The notes: generated by a model from the sequence alone, not told the origin. A DNA stretch of 64,000 nt from an uncultured Akkermansia sp. (GCA_947626545.1 CANQSS010000004.1:1-64000); one strand, 5' to 3'; positions 37,924 through 49,232 are shown, counted from the stretch's first letter. Numbers and translations: made by a program.

Positions 37924-38601
37924 TTACGCATCCCTATCCGGGAAAGGCTTTTTCTCTCGTTCAGTGAAATCCCAGCCTTCCAACAAATGTTGCAGGAAGT
38001 CATGATACGAACGCTCTTTTTCTTTTTCCACACGTTGTGGAGTCATGCGGAAGGGGTAGATCTGCACGGGTACATACTGCTGTCCGGCACGCAGAGCCTG
38101 CTCTACCATGGTGTAGATTTCCTCAATGGCGGTATCGCCCACGGCAAAGCATCCGATGGACACTGAATGGCCATGCACCATGATAAAGGAACCAGTTCGG
38201 CCCAGTGAGAGGTCGTATGCATTAGGGTAGCCTATGTTGAAAGCCATGTGGTAATCGCTGTTGGGTTTGAGTTGAGGAAGCCTCACGCGATAAAATCCTT
38301 CAGGCGCGCGCCCATCGCCCTCTTCTTGTTTCGGCCCATCTTCTCCGCCGAAGGTGTGGATGGGGTAGTTCTTACGGATAGACCATGTGCCATCCGTTGA
38401 GCGCACCCAAAGTTCTAGCAGCATCTCCTCTTTGATGATACGGATGAATACCGGTTTGCCCCACAATTTTCCCCATTCAGCACGTGTGTTATCGCACGCT
38501 TTTTTTACGCGATCAACAGGTGACTCCTCACGGCAAAAAGAGCGCACAGACAATACCGCCAGCAGGGCTATGGCAGCCACAACTACGGGTATCCATTTCA
38601 T
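37924..38601 (-). CDS. L,D-transpeptidase (YkuD, YafK-like)
   Basis: Signal peptide; FIMVHGHSVSIGCFAVGD. Confidence 0.88.
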   Translation of the reverse strand: MKWIPVVVAAIALLAVLSVRSFCREESPVDRVKKACDNTRAEWGKLWGKPVFIRIIKEEMLLELWVRSTDGTWSIRKNYPIHTFGGEDGPKQEEGDGRAPEGFYRVRLPQLKPNSDYHMAFNIGYPNAYDLSLGRTGSFIMVHGHSVSIGCFAVGDTAIEEIYTMVEQALRAGQQYVPVQIYPFRMTPQRVEKEKERSYHDFLQHLLEGWDFTEREKKPFPDRDA

Positions 38602-38738
38602 GAGCGTATGTAAGTTCCGAAACCAGGCATTGTTTTCGACACATTGGAAGCTTATTTAAGCCCCCTTTTACATCAGGCGCGCAGATTTCTTATATCATCC
38701 GATAACCTCGGATGTCAATCCATTTTTGCCGCCATCCA

Positions 38739-38945
38739 GGGCAACCGCATTTGGGAGAAGGTAATCAACAGAAAAAAGCTCTTGTTGACTGATATCATTG
38801 TTTATACGTATCAAAAAATCGTGACAACCAGCAGTCATTATGATGATAGCTCTAAAGGAATCCCAACATACGTTAATGATCTGAAAAAATCTGCGCAATG
38901 CGCATATTACTAATAAATCGTACATCACGCATCGTAAATAGGTAG
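38739..38945 (+). mobile_element. MITE-like element copy M2 (right terminus eroded)
   Basis: GGGCAACCGCATTT left end; shares ATCAACAGAAAA...GACTGATATCAT...TTATACGTATCAAAAA...ACATACGTTAA with 49002-49232. Confidence 0.75.
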
Positions 38946-39040
38946 CGTCCCGCGCCGCCTAGGGCCACCGTGCGCGTTGAAAATCGTAAATCCGTTGGGC
39001 TGAGCGATGAACCCGCCGCGCAGGAGATGCACCGTTCTGC

Positions 39041-39814
39041 TCACACCTGCACCCAAGGCAGCAATTCAGCTTGTCGGGCGACGTGCAGGGTGGCAGGATG
39101 ATGCAGATCATCTAGGACAGCCTGCATAGCAGCAGCCGCGCAGTCGGGCGTGTTACACTCCGGAGAAAGGTGGGCAAGAATGATATGCCGCAGGTCACGA
39201 TGAGCAATTTGGCGCACAAACTCACCTGCCTGAGCATTGGAGAGGTGCCCCCACTGGCCTTCAATGCGCCCAATTAGATCCTGCGGACGTCCGGAATCGT
39301 ACAGCATATCCTGGTCATAATTGGATTCCAAGTAGAGCACTTGAACACCCTGTAGCGCGGGAATCATCGTGCGCGTAATGCACCCGGTATCAGTGATATA
39401 GCCCAATCGAACACCATCGGCCTTGAACACATAGCCCAAAGGATCCACCGCATCATGGCTCACACTGATGGGCAACACCGTGAAATCACCGATGCGCACC
39501 TCCGTACCCGGTTCCAAAAAGGCATAGGTTGCATCCGGTGCAAGGGACTTCAAATCAGCGCGCAAATAACGCGAACAGTATATCTTCGTCTTTACCTTTC
39601 CGGAAAGCACGGCTAATCCGCCGACATGATCCGTGTGCTCATGGGTGATGCAAATACCATGGATATCCCCCAAACTGAGGCCACATGCTTCCAATCCCAA
39701 TTTGATGCGACGCGCACTGATGCCGGCATCTACGAGCAACGTCGTCTCCCCCGCCGTAATCACAGAGGCATTCCCTCGGCTACTGCTGGCCAGCACGGCT
39801 ATTTTCATCGCCAC
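39041..39814 (-). CDS. MBL-fold metallohydrolase (YycJ/WalJ-like)
   Basis: LASSSRGNASVI, CITHEHTDHVGGL. Confidence 0.9.
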   Translation of the reverse strand: MAMKIAVLASSSRGNASVITAGETTLLVDAGISARRIKLGLEACGLSLGDIHGICITHEHTDHVGGLAVLSGKVKTKIYCSRYLRADLKSLAPDATYAFLEPGTEVRIGDFTVLPISVSHDAVDPLGYVFKADGVRLGYITDTGCITRTMIPALQGVQVLYLESNYDQDMLYDSGRPQDLIGRIEGQWGHLSNAQAGEFVRQIAHRDLRHIILAHLSPECNTPDCAAAAMQAVLDDLHHPATLHVARQAELLPWVQV

Positions 39815-39867
39815 AACGCAGCCCCTACCCTTGCAGGAGGGGCTGAAAAACCTGAACTTGTACGAAC

Positions 39868-40437
39868 TCAGCTGTTCACTCGCCCCAGATAGGTACCATC
39901 TTCCGTCTTCACGGAGATCTTCTGCCCGGCGCTGATGAAGAGCGGCACCTGCACAACCAATCCGGTGGTCATCGTTGCACTCTTGTACACGTTATTCGCG
40001 GAGTTTCCCTTCACCCCCTCCGGAGCCTCAGCAACTTCCATCGTAATGGCAGCCGGCAGCTCTATGGAGCACGCCGTGTCATCTGTGAAGAGCAGCACGT
40101 ACGAATTCCCCTCTATCAGGTAATCCTTCACCGGCTCCACAATATCCTCGCTCACGCACGTGTCCTCATACGTCTCCGTGTTCAGGAAATGGTAGCCCAT
40201 GCCGTCCACATAGGAGAACTCCATTTCCTCACGCGTGAGCATCACCCCCTCCAAAAAGTCATTCGAAGTCAGGCGAAGGTTGTAATCTTTCTTAGTGGCG
40301 ATGCTGCGAATGGTCATCTGGACGTAGGAGGCCATACGCGGCGGCGTCTTGAGCTGACTCTCGCGCACGATGCATATATCTCCATTGTAATTGACTGCAT
40401 GCCCCTTGCGAAGCTGGATAACGGGTACTTTTGCCAT
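39868..40437 (-). CDS. efp: Elongation factor P family protein with an atypical acceptor loop
   Basis: LRKGHAVNYNGDICIVRE, MEFSYVDGMGYHFLNTETYED, TGLVVQVPLFISAGQKISV. Confidence 0.9.
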   Translation of the reverse strand: MAKVPVIQLRKGHAVNYNGDICIVRESQLKTPPRMASYVQMTIRSIATKKDYNLRLTSNDFLEGVMLTREEMEFSYVDGMGYHFLNTETYEDTCVSEDIVEPVKDYLIEGNSYVLLFTDDTACSIELPAAITMEVAEAPEGVKGNSANNVYKSATMTTGLVVQVPLFISAGQKISVKTEDGTYLGRVNS

Positions 40438-40445
40438 ACGCGCGA

Positions 40446-40474
40446 AGACTACCACCTCATCACTCCAAAGTCAA
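40446..40474 (-). promoter_or_regulatory. efp promoter TTGACT-N17-TAGTCT, 8 nt before ATG
   Basis: AGTCAA 40469-40474, AGACTA 40446-40451, CAT 40435-40437. Confidence 0.8.
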
Positions 40475-40497
40475 GTCCAAAGGAAATACCCTTCAAG

Positions 40498-40550
40498 GCA
40501 AACGCATTAGAAAGTTCGTTTGCCATTTACGATTCACGCTTTACAATTTG
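40498..40550 (-). repeat. Palindrome + heptamer module in reverse orientation
   Basis: GGCAAACGCATTAGAAAGTTCGTTTGCC-ATTTACGATTCACG. Confidence 0.75.
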
Positions 40551-40713
40551 AGAATTTCCTGCGCTTGCGCACGAGTTTTGCGAAGCAAATGCTGAGTGGA
40601 ATTTTAAAACCATGCGTGGACGTAGAAAGAAAGCGGCAGTGGCGACTAATCACCGTCTATTTACGATTTTGGAGGTGATGCGCACGCTGCGCGGGAAGGC
40701 GACGCAATTGCCC

Positions 40714-40742
40714 TTGCGAGTCGAGAGCGAATGTGGTATGCT
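40714..40742 (+). promoter_or_regulatory. holA promoter TTGCGA-N17-TATGCT, 6 nt before ATG
   Basis: -35 40714-40719, -10 40737-40742, ATG 40749. Confidence 0.7.
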
Positions 40743-40748
40743 GGAGGC

Positions 40749-41846
40749 ATGGCGGGTGAGCAGACCAGTTTTGTCTATTTTGGCAGTGATGAAGGAGCCG
40801 CTGCAGCCGATGCGGCGAAAAAATATGGGGTACTGACCGCCGGAAATGAGGGCTGGGGGAATGAGGTCATAGACGGCATGGCGTCCACAGTAGATGAAGC
40901 CACGCAGGCTTTGCGACGCACTTGCGATGCCCTGCAAATGATCAGCATGTTCGGGGGGAGGAAAGTCATTTGGCTGCGCGGAGTGAACTTTATGGCTGAT
41001 ACAGCGAGCGGAGCCCGCAGCGAAGCTGTGCAGGGAGGGATGGATGAGCTTGTGGATACCTTGCGAAATATGCCCCCAGACACTTTTCTGGTGGTGAATG
41101 CGGCGGAGGTGGATAAGAGGCGTGCATTTTTCAAAAAGCTCTCTGCTGTAGCGGAAATGCATGAGTACGTGGGCATAGACATCACGCGCGAGGGGTGGGA
41201 AAGTGAGGTGGCCTCACTCACTCTGAAGCTGGCGCAACCGCTTGGTCTGAAGTTCGACAATGCCGCCATGGAGCTTTTTGTACAACGTGTGAATGAAAGC
41301 ACGCGCCAAATCGCCGGTGAACTCACCAAGCTAGATATCTACTTGGGTCCCGAGAATCGCACCGTCACTGAACAAGATGTGGAGACGATTGTACCCCTGT
41401 CGCGTCACGGTGTCATCTTTGAAATATCGCGCGCTATTGAACGTCGCAATGCTGGATTGGCCATCCGGCTGCTCAACGAACAACTGGCCGGTGGCGAACA
41501 GGCTATTTCCATCATGCGAGCAGCCATTGTACCCATTGTGCGACGCCAATACAGTACACGGCTGCTAATGGATGAGTACGGCTTGAGTACACGGCAAGGT
41601 TATCGTGGATTTGAAAGCGCGTTGAACGCTCTGCCGCAGGAAGCACGCAAGCTTATCCCCCACAAAAAGGATGGCTCGCTGAGCTGCTACGGTGTGTATA
41701 CCGCTGCCACTGCATTGGGCGAACTCACACTCAAACAGGCCAGGCAGCACCTCTTTGCCTGCGCTCAGGCCGACCGACGTCTAGTGAGCACCCAAGCTGA
41801 TGTGCGCGACGTGCTGCATACACTCGTCATGACACTCACTGCGTAA
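40749..41846 (+). CDS. holA: DNA polymerase III subunit delta
   Basis: [11 protein letters not shown], domain layout and size typical of HolA. Confidence 0.88.
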   Translation: MAGEQTSFVYFGSDEGAAAADAAKKYGVLTAGNEGWGNEVIDGMASTVDEATQALRRTCDALQMISMFGGRKVIWLRGVNFMADTASGARSEAVQGGMDELVDTLRNMPPDTFLVVNAAEVDKRRAFFKKLSAVAEMHEYVGIDITREGWESEVASLTLKLAQPLGLKFDNAAMELFVQRVNESTRQIAGELTKLDIYLGPENRTVTEQDVETIVPLSRHGVIFEISRAIERRNAGLAIRLLNEQLAGGEQAISIMRAAIVPIVRRQYSTRLLMDEYGLSTRQGYRGFESALNALPQEARKLIPHKKDGSLSCYGVYTAATALGELTLKQARQHLFACAQADRRLVSTQADVRDVLHTLVMTLTA

Positions 41847-43738
41847 TGCCCGAAAAAAGCTCCCAGATTCTCCCCTGCGATGTGCTAGTAGTGGGCGGAG
41901 GACATGCCGGAATCGAAGCCGCGCTGGCAGCCGCCCGATTAGGTGGGAAGGTGACCCTGCTCACGCAGAATTTGGATACCATCGGACAAATGAGCTGCAA
42001 CCCCTCCGTTGGTGGACTTGCAAAGGGGCATATCGTCAGCGAAATTGATGCCATGGGCGGTGCTATGGGGTTGAATACAGATGCTACTGCGCTGCAGTTG
42101 CGCGTACTCAATGCCTCCAAGGGGCCGAGTGTGCGAGCTCTGCGCGCGCAGTGCGATAAAACGGCGTATCGCACGCGGATGAAATGGCTCCTGGAGAGCA
42201 CTCCGGGGCTGGAGCTTTTGCAGGGCGATGTGTGTGAAATCTGCGTGGAATCCGGGCATGTAACGGGAGTGGTCACCACTTGGGGGCAGCGCATTGCGGC
42301 GCGCGGTGTCGTGCTTTGCAGCGGTACCTTCATGCGCGGGCTGCTGCACGTAGGCGAACAACATCTGCCGGGTGGACGCCTGGGCTGCGCGCCCAGTGGA
42401 ATTTCGGCATGTCTGGCGAAGTTGGGTTTCCCGTTGCAGCGCTTCAAGACCGGCACCTCTCCGCGCGTGAAAGGAACAAGCATCGACTTCGCCGGACTGG
42501 AGCTGCAGAACGGGGACGAACCCGCACCACTTTTCAGCCGCCGCTCCCACCGGGAGCTAACCCATGAGCGCGAACCACACTGTACGTTGAATTTCTTTGC
42601 CGAGCGGGACTTCGAGTTCCGCCAACTGCCATGTGCCGTCACCTACACCAATCAGACCACCCACGATATCATACGCCACAACTTGCAACGCAGCCCGCTT
42701 TTCGCCGGTATCATCAAGGGCGTTGGGCCTCGCTATTGCCCCAGCATCGAGGACAAAGTGGTGCGTTTTGCCGATAAGGAGCGACACCAGATATTCGTGG
42801 AACCAGAAGGGCGAAGTACCGATGAATATTACTTGAACGGCCTTTCTACCAGCCTTCCTTTTGATGTGCAGGAAGCGATCGTGCACAGCATCCCCGGACT
42901 GGAGCATGCGCAAATTATTCGTCCCGGCTATGCCGTGGAGTACGATTACGTGCCTCCCACTGAACTGCAGCCAACGCTGGAGACCAAGCGCGTGCACGGC
43001 CTGTACTTTGCCGGACAAATCAACGGTACAAGTGGTTATGAGGAGGCTGCCGGTCAAGGATTGCTTGCGGGGGCAAATGCGCTGCTCGCCTTGCGCGGAG
43101 AAGAGTCGATTGTGTTGCGACGCGATGAAGCATACATGGGAGTCATGGTGGACGACCTGGTAACTCGGGGAGTAGATGAACCCTACCGACTGTTTACGAG
43201 CCGCGCGGAAATGCGTCTGCTGTTGCGACAAGACAATGCAGACCTGAGGCTCAGCAACATCGCGGCAAGAGCAGGACTCATTGACCCAGCAACAGCCCGG
43301 CAGGCCGAAGCTCGCCGACAGGCCATAGCGGAGGGCATCGCCCACTGCCGTACCACCAAGTGGCAGGGGATCACTTTGGAACATTGGTTACGCCGTCCGG
43401 AAAACAGCATCTCTCAGTTACCGAAAGAGCTTTTGCCCCAACCGGAAAATACAGAGCTTTGGAATACTGTGGCCACGGAGATCACTTACGCCGGGCATAT
43501 CGAGCGGATGCGCACTGCCGCCGAACGCCTGCTCAAGCAAGAGAACAAAAAAATCCCCGCCACTCTAGATTACTCCTCTATTTCCGCCCTAAAAATTGAG
43601 GCACGGCAGCGATTGGAACGTGTACGTCCCACCACCTTGGGGCAGGCAGCGCGCATACCGGGCATTACACCGGCAGATCTATCATTGCTCCTGGTGTGGT
43701 GCAAACGGCAGGAAACGAACAGAACCGAGCCATCGTAA
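41846..43738 (+). CDS. mnmG: tRNA uridine-5-carboxymethylaminomethyl modification enzyme
   Basis: [63 protein letters not shown]. Confidence 0.97.
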   Translation: MPEKSSQILPCDVLVVGGGHAGIEAALAAARLGGKVTLLTQNLDTIGQMSCNPSVGGLAKGHIVSEIDAMGGAMGLNTDATALQLRVLNASKGPSVRALRAQCDKTAYRTRMKWLLESTPGLELLQGDVCEICVESGHVTGVVTTWGQRIAARGVVLCSGTFMRGLLHVGEQHLPGGRLGCAPSGISACLAKLGFPLQRFKTGTSPRVKGTSIDFAGLELQNGDEPAPLFSRRSHRELTHEREPHCTLNFFAERDFEFRQLPCAVTYTNQTTHDIIRHNLQRSPLFAGIIKGVGPRYCPSIEDKVVRFADKERHQIFVEPEGRSTDEYYLNGLSTSLPFDVQEAIVHSIPGLEHAQIIRPGYAVEYDYVPPTELQPTLETKRVHGLYFAGQINGTSGYEEAAGQGLLAGANALLALRGEESIVLRRDEAYMGVMVDDLVTRGVDEPYRLFTSRAEMRLLLRQDNADLRLSNIAARAGLIDPATARQAEARRQAIAEGIAHCRTTKWQGITLEHWLRRPENSISQLPKELLPQPENTELWNTVATEITYAGHIERMRTAAERLLKQENKKIPATLDYSSISALKIEARQRLERVRPTTLGQAARIPGITPADLSLLLVWCKRQETNRTEPS

Positions 43739-43933
43739 AGCGATTGCTCTCCCTGCCACAGCGACTAATTTTGAGGGGATTCATCCACCTCAAAAAAACG
43801 CAAGCCATTTACGATTTTTAGTCGATTTATGATTTTCGGTTTGCAAAGTTCCCGCGCTCGTGCTCGAATTCGGCGAAGCACATGCAAACGGGGATTTTGA
43901 AAGCCTTGTACGGTCTCGCATCAGGGGAGCACC

Positions 43934-46738
43934 CTATTTGGATTGAGCATCGGAGCCCTTGCCGGATTGTGCGACATCCTGTAAGTCGGTGAGTTTCGCC
44001 TTGACCTCCTTCAATCGTCCGGCATAACGGGTTTGACTGGTCTCGGTCTGCACAAGTTTCTCGTACAGCTCCTCCGCACGTTTAAGCCACGGAAGCGCCC
44101 GCTTTTTGTCGCCTACACTCAGTACCTGATCTGCAGAGCTTACCAATGAATCAGCGTAGAGAGCCTGCAAAGCCGTATTGGTCGGGCTGGCATGCAGCAG
44201 CTGCTCGGCCAAGCGGCGATAGTGAGTGTACTCCGTATCGGCTTTCTCGGCAAAGTATGGCGAACGACTATGTGCCTTCGCCATACCGCGCCATGCAAAG
44301 GCCTCCAACTCGGCGTAGTCCATATTGTCCGGCGCAGTGCGGCGCAGCACTTCTACCTTGCGCATAATCGTGTTGCAGTGAGACTCTGCGAGATTGGGCT
44401 GTTCATTGCGCAGGAGAATGTCCACCATACTGGAGAGCGCGCGGCAAAGCATGAAAGGATACTCCGTCTGCTTTTCATCCTGCGTCTCGAGGTAAGAAAC
44501 GAGGTTGTTGTGTTTGAGAAAAGCTTCCAAAGCAAGCTGGTCGTATCGTTTACGCTCTTCAGGAGAAGCAGCTTCGCCAGCGCGACAATAGAGATTACCA
44601 AGAGCGTAGAGGGTGAGTGAGAGACCTTTTTTGAAAGAAAGGCGATATGGGTGCTCCGCAGCTAGCGCACTAAACACCTGCTTGGCTTCATCGAGCATCT
44701 TGTTGGCCTCATGAAACTGCTTGCGCTCCGTAGCAAAGCGAGCTTGGTAGAGTAAGGCGTAGCCAAGCCCCTGACGGGCCTTCACATGATCAGGGTAGCT
44801 GCCAAGCAAATCGCGGTAAAGTGCGAGCATCTCATCGAGAGAAGCTTTGTAAACTTTCTCATCTCCCTCGTTGCGAGCCAGGAGAGCCTGCTCGCCGAGC
44901 GCTTGGCCTAGTGAGCAGCGAAATTCCGGGTTGTAGGGAATCTGGGCGCAAAGATCGCGCAAAATGTCAGTGCTCTCCGTAAGCAACTGGCGCACCTTAT
45001 CCATCTGATTACGACTACGTGCCACCTCCACACGGTTGAGCAGCAAGCATGCCAAATCATAGCGATAACTCAACACCTCTCCGTGCTCCTGCTGCAACTG
45101 GCGGAAAAAGCCCTCAGCGTTAGAGAGATCCGACTCCGCCTCTTTGAGCATACCCTGCTGCAAACGAAGGGTGCCGAGATTACGCCACGAAGCAGCCAGG
45201 GAGCGGGTAAGCTTCTCGTCTCGCCCACCCGGAGGCTTGCCCATGCTGTTGAGGTAGACATTCAGGTGATCACCCAAGATAGCCTGCAGGTGGGTAGAAG
45301 CAGGGATATCCGTAATTTCCTGATTGAAATCATTGAGCAGACGTTCAGTGAAATGGGCGCTATTGTCGTAAGCGCGTATGGCCTCTCTGCGTTCCCAAAG
45401 AGCCCATGAACTGATGCCGATAAGAATCACCAGCACACCCAACGGAATGAGTGAGGTAAGACGGAAACGACGTTTTGTCCCCGACTCAGGAGACACCAAG
45501 CCCTCACCAATAGCAACGCGCCATGCCGCGGCGCTCTGCCAACGGTCCTCCACCTTGAGTTCCAGAGCCCGGTCTATGGCTCTCAGGAATGCCACACCAT
45601 ACAGAGCTTCCAAATCTGAACGCCCGGCCAGAGGCGTGTAAGGATCCGTGCCCGCGAGCATACGCAGATCCGACCTCGGCGGAAAGAGGCGCGTGATTAA
45701 GAAATAGAAGCAAACCCCGAGCGCATACAAATCAGTCCACGGACCGAGTTTGGCGCTCATCTCCTCATCCGTGGAAGAGTGAGCCTGTTCCGGTGCCGCA
45801 AAGTCCGGTGTGAATACATTGGTGAACACTTTGCCGGGTTGCAATTGACGCGCCGAACCAAAGTCCAACAAGATTGTATTGCCTTCTTCCGTCACCAAAA
45901 TATTATCGGGTTTGATATCGCGGTGAACGATACGGTGCTGGCGCAAGTAATCAAGGATGGAGAGCATGTTGAGCAAAAGACGACGGTTGTGACGCGCCTG
46001 CTGCGATTGCTGCTCGAAGCTCAAGGAAGCTTGCTCAGGTACGGACATGGGCGTTCCCTTCATGAAGGGCATCACGTAGTAGGCGGTGCCATTTGCCTCA
46101 AAGGCATCAAGGATGGGGACGATGCCCGGATTGGAAATTCCCATGAGCACGCTCACCTCCTGCAAGAACTCATTCACTGTAGCCTTGAACCGTTCCTCAT
46201 TTTCAGGAGAGGAATGCACCACATATGTGCCATTCAATTCTCGCGTTGCAAGACCTTCAGGCATGTGCTCCTTGATGGCCACATTCGAACCATCTTTCAC
46301 GTTGGTAGCAGCATAAACGATACCGAAACCACCAATGCCGATTTTCTTGTCGATGATGTAGTCGCCAACTCGCGTGCCGGGCGGCAGGGGAATACGGGCA
46401 TCCTGGGCAGCATTGCCGGTATTTTTGCGCCCGGCAGACAAACTGCCCGATGGTTGAAAACGGCTACGCAGGTTCACTGGGTGAACAATGGCGGAGGAGT
46501 GAACTCCTGTGACGGACGCTGCAACCGTGGTCGCAGAGTCAGTCTCGGATGACAATGGCGCGACAGGCGCAGAAATTCGCGGTGCATCCGATACTGCGGA
46601 AGTATTGGGCGGTACCGAAGGAATGGGAGGAAGGGCCGGAGGGGAAGCCGCAGCTTCCACCTGCACGGGCACAGGTGGTGGCATCATCGGCTGCTCTGCA
46701 AGAGGAACTACCGGAGGATTCAGATCAGATTTTTGCAT
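43934..46738 (-). CDS. Transmembrane Ser/Thr protein kinase with extracytoplasmic TPR-like region
   Basis: IGIGGFGIVYAATN, VAIKE, HRDIKPDNILV, DFGSAR, APEQ; one TM then helical repeats. Confidence 0.92.
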   Translation of the reverse strand: MQKSDLNPPVVPLAEQPMMPPPVPVQVEAAASPPALPPIPSVPPNTSAVSDAPRISAPVAPLSSETDSATTVAASVTGVHSSAIVHPVNLRSRFQPSGSLSAGRKNTGNAAQDARIPLPPGTRVGDYIIDKKIGIGGFGIVYAATNVKDGSNVAIKEHMPEGLATRELNGTYVVHSSPENEERFKATVNEFLQEVSVLMGISNPGIVPILDAFEANGTAYYVMPFMKGTPMSVPEQASLSFEQQSQQARHNRRLLLNMLSILDYLRQHRIVHRDIKPDNILVTEEGNTILLDFGSARQLQPGKVFTNVFTPDFAAPEQAHSSTDEEMSAKLGPWTDLYALGVCFYFLITRLFPPRSDLRMLAGTDPYTPLAGRSDLEALYGVAFLRAIDRALELKVEDRWQSAAAWRVAIGEGLVSPESGTKRRFRLTSLIPLGVLVILIGISSWALWERREAIRAYDNSAHFTERLLNDFNQEITDIPASTHLQAILGDHLNVYLNSMGKPPGGRDEKLTRSLAASWRNLGTLRLQQGMLKEAESDLSNAEGFFRQLQQEHGEVLSYRYDLACLLLNRVEVARSRNQMDKVRQLLTESTDILRDLCAQIPYNPEFRCSLGQALGEQALLARNEGDEKVYKASLDEMLALYRDLLGSYPDHVKARQGLGYALLYQARFATERKQFHEANKMLDEAKQVFSALAAEHPYRLSFKKGLSLTLYALGNLYCRAGEAASPEERKRYDQLALEAFLKHNNLVSYLETQDEKQTEYPFMLCRALSSMVDILLRNEQPNLAESHCNTIMRKVEVLRRTAPDNMDYAELEAFAWRGMAKAHSRSPYFAEKADTEYTHYRRLAEQLLHASPTNTALQALYADSLVSSADQVLSVGDKKRALPWLKRAEELYEKLVQTETSQTRYAGRLKEVKAKLTDLQDVAQSGKGSDAQSK

Positions 46739-48846
46739 AGCTTAACCGTATTTTCTTGGTTGTCATTAAATTCGTAGGAACTTTCCACGGCAAGAACCAT
46801 GGAACGCTCCAGTGGGTTGCAACGAGGCGCAGGAAAACGCAAGAGCATTTCTGCTCGCCGCTCTGTACAACTAAAGCTCATGTACACGGGTACGCCGGAC
46901 GGCAAATCTTTGAGTACCTCGCGCAGGCTATCCTGCATGTCGACGATATCCGCCGGTGCAGCAAAAAGCTCCTCCATCTGGTGAGCCACATGAGCCGCGG
47001 CGTCCTCTACCTGATCCGACGTGAAATCCAACGCAATCTCGTTTGCAGGATCCCCCGAGAATTCGAGTGCCAGCATCGTCACGTCCCGCTCCATGCGCCC
47101 TCCTTCCAAGTACTGACGCAAAGAAGAACGTACCGCCTGCAGCGCATCTGTAACGGTAGGCAAATCGCCCTGAAGAACCTCCTTGAAGCGCGCCTCACTG
47201 AACGGAATATTGTGGGTGTTGGTGGCATTCAATACACCTTCCGTGTACAGGAAGAGGCGGTCGCCCGGAACAAGTTGCCGCGTTTCTGTGTGAAACTGCA
47301 CATCAGGTTGGTCGCCGAGGACACCATCCGCACGGAGATTAAGCTGGCTGTATTGACCGCCGCTGGTCTGGCACAGGCTGTGCAGGCGTCCTGCGTTCAC
47401 AAACTCTAACACGCCCGTCGTAATATCCAAGTTCCCGTAAAAGAGAGCCATGTGGATGCCAGTTTGGTTACCTTGGCATAATTCACGGTTCGCCTCGGTG
47501 ACGATGGACTGCGGGGTGCCACCAGCGCGTGTAAGAGCACGAATGATCGTCATGGCCCGCATCATGAAGAGAGCTGCGGCAATACCGGAAGCATCCACAT
47601 CCGCCACAAGAAAATGCAAGTGCTTTTCATCCGGCATGGAGAAATCGTAGAAGTCGCCACCCACCTCACTTGCCTGAATGCAGGTGGCATACAAGTCAAA
47701 CTGCTCCACGTTGGGGAAAGCAGGGAATCTGGTGGGGAGAACCGTACTTTGAATAATGCGCGCGAGCTCAAGATCACGCTTGACGTGGGATTGACGTTCC
47801 TCACCGACACTACGCAGTGAGTCCACCATAAAGTTGATACCATTGGAGAGCCGGGCAAACTCCGGACAAGTCGTTACCTCGACCTTACGTTCCAAGTCCC
47901 CTTCAGTGATCTCCATGAGCGACTCATTCACTTGAGAAATCCCGCGCAGAACAATGCGCTGCAACAGCCAACTCACCACGCCAAATATCAGCATAAAGAG
48001 CAACATATTGCTTATCACCATCACCTTCACGGTTCGCCACCCTGCTCCGTACACTTCCTGCGCCGGCAGTATGCCCACGAGACGGTACCCGTTTGCATCT
48101 ACTGCGTACGCATAGAAGTCCATACCGTCCGCCTGTATAATATGCACCTGCCCGGGTTCAAGAGCCAACAGATCCGTCTCCGGCACCACAGAGCGCTCGT
48201 GGGTGAGGCATACCCCACGGCGGAATATGACGATAAGGCCGTCTTTCCCTAGGCGCAGCTTCAACGGCGTATTATCCAAGGAACTTTCCGCGCGCGCTTG
48301 CTGCTCCAAACGAGTACGAAAGCCCAAGCGTACGCGACCGGGACGATCCTGGCGCTTCACATTGGCAAACTGCATGCTCCCACTCGAGATATCGCTCACT
48401 TCTGCCAAAATTTCATCGCCGCGTTCACTCATGGAAACTATGGGAATTACATCCTCCCCATCAGCTAAATTGCGGCCCACCAAGTTATCCGGCACCGCAG
48501 CCTCGATGATGCCATCCGCATCGGTAATGGCGATTTGCTCCGCTCCAAGTCGATTGCAAATACCCTGCAATTCCTCTTGCTTGTGAAGCACATCCGGTTT
48601 GAGCGTGATAATTTCCGCCAATGCATTGGCTCGATCAGTGGTGCTGGCGTTGTTGACGCGGTTCAGGAAGCCGACCGCCTGCTCCACATGCATCATGAAG
48701 TCGAGCATATCGTTGAGGCGTGTTTTTATCATCTGCTCGGCTCTATCCTCAAGTCGCGCGGTAAATTGGTAATATACCAGCCCCGCAGTCAATAAGAAAG
48801 CGGCAAAAATGCAAGCAGATAATCTAAGAAGAAACTGTTGTCGCAT
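46720..48846 (-). CDS. Membrane sensor (HAMP) with SpoIIE/PP2C-type phosphatase domain
   Basis: Two TMs, HAMP-like segment, ASEVGGDFYDFSMPDEKHLHFLVADV, LFLYTEGV, DVTMLALEF; ORF also allows TTG start at 48852. Confidence 0.9.
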   Translation of the reverse strand: MRQQFLLRLSACIFAAFLLTAGLVYYQFTARLEDRAEQMIKTRLNDMLDFMMHVEQAVGFLNRVNNASTTDRANALAEIITLKPDVLHKQEELQGICNRLGAEQIAITDADGIIEAAVPDNLVGRNLADGEDVIPIVSMSERGDEILAEVSDISSGSMQFANVKRQDRPGRVRLGFRTRLEQQARAESSLDNTPLKLRLGKDGLIVIFRRGVCLTHERSVVPETDLLALEPGQVHIIQADGMDFYAYAVDANGYRLVGILPAQEVYGAGWRTVKVMVISNMLLFMLIFGVVSWLLQRIVLRGISQVNESLMEITEGDLERKVEVTTCPEFARLSNGINFMVDSLRSVGEERQSHVKRDLELARIIQSTVLPTRFPAFPNVEQFDLYATCIQASEVGGDFYDFSMPDEKHLHFLVADVDASGIAAALFMMRAMTIIRALTRAGGTPQSIVTEANRELCQGNQTGIHMALFYGNLDITTGVLEFVNAGRLHSLCQTSGGQYSQLNLRADGVLGDQPDVQFHTETRQLVPGDRLFLYTEGVLNATNTHNIPFSEARFKEVLQGDLPTVTDALQAVRSSLRQYLEGGRMERDVTMLALEFSGDPANEIALDFTSDQVEDAAAHVAHQMEELFAAPADIVDMQDSLREVLKDLPSGVPVYMSFSCTERRAEMLLRFPAPRCNPLERSMVLAVESSYEFNDNQENTVKLCKNLI

Positions 48847-49001
48847 GCGCAAAAAACAAGCCGACTAATTTTACCATTTTTTTTGCATATATCAAGCCTC
48901 CACCTTCACGCTGACGCAAATTCGTGCATGCGCACGGACAGGACTGAGGTCACAGGTGATGAGCCATTTTGAGAGCCATCCCAGGTTCGCGGGCCCCACT
49001 G

Positions 49002-49232
49002 GGGCAAACGCATTTAAGAGAAGTGAATCAACAGAAAAGAATGCTCTTATCGACTGATATCATCGCTTATACGTATCAAAAATCATGACAACAAGCGGTC
49101 AACATAATGATGGCCTTGGAGGAATCTCTACATACGTTAACGATCCAAAAAAATACGCGCAATATTCACGTTATCAATAAATAGTAAATCGAAAATCATA
49201 AATAACAGACACATTTTCTAACGCGTTTGCCC
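49002..49232 (+). mobile_element. MITE-like element copy M1, 231 bp
   Basis: TIRs GGGCAAACGCATT / AACGCGTTTGCCC (12 of 13); internal homology to 38739-38945 and 60308-60451; no ORF. Confidence 0.75.
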
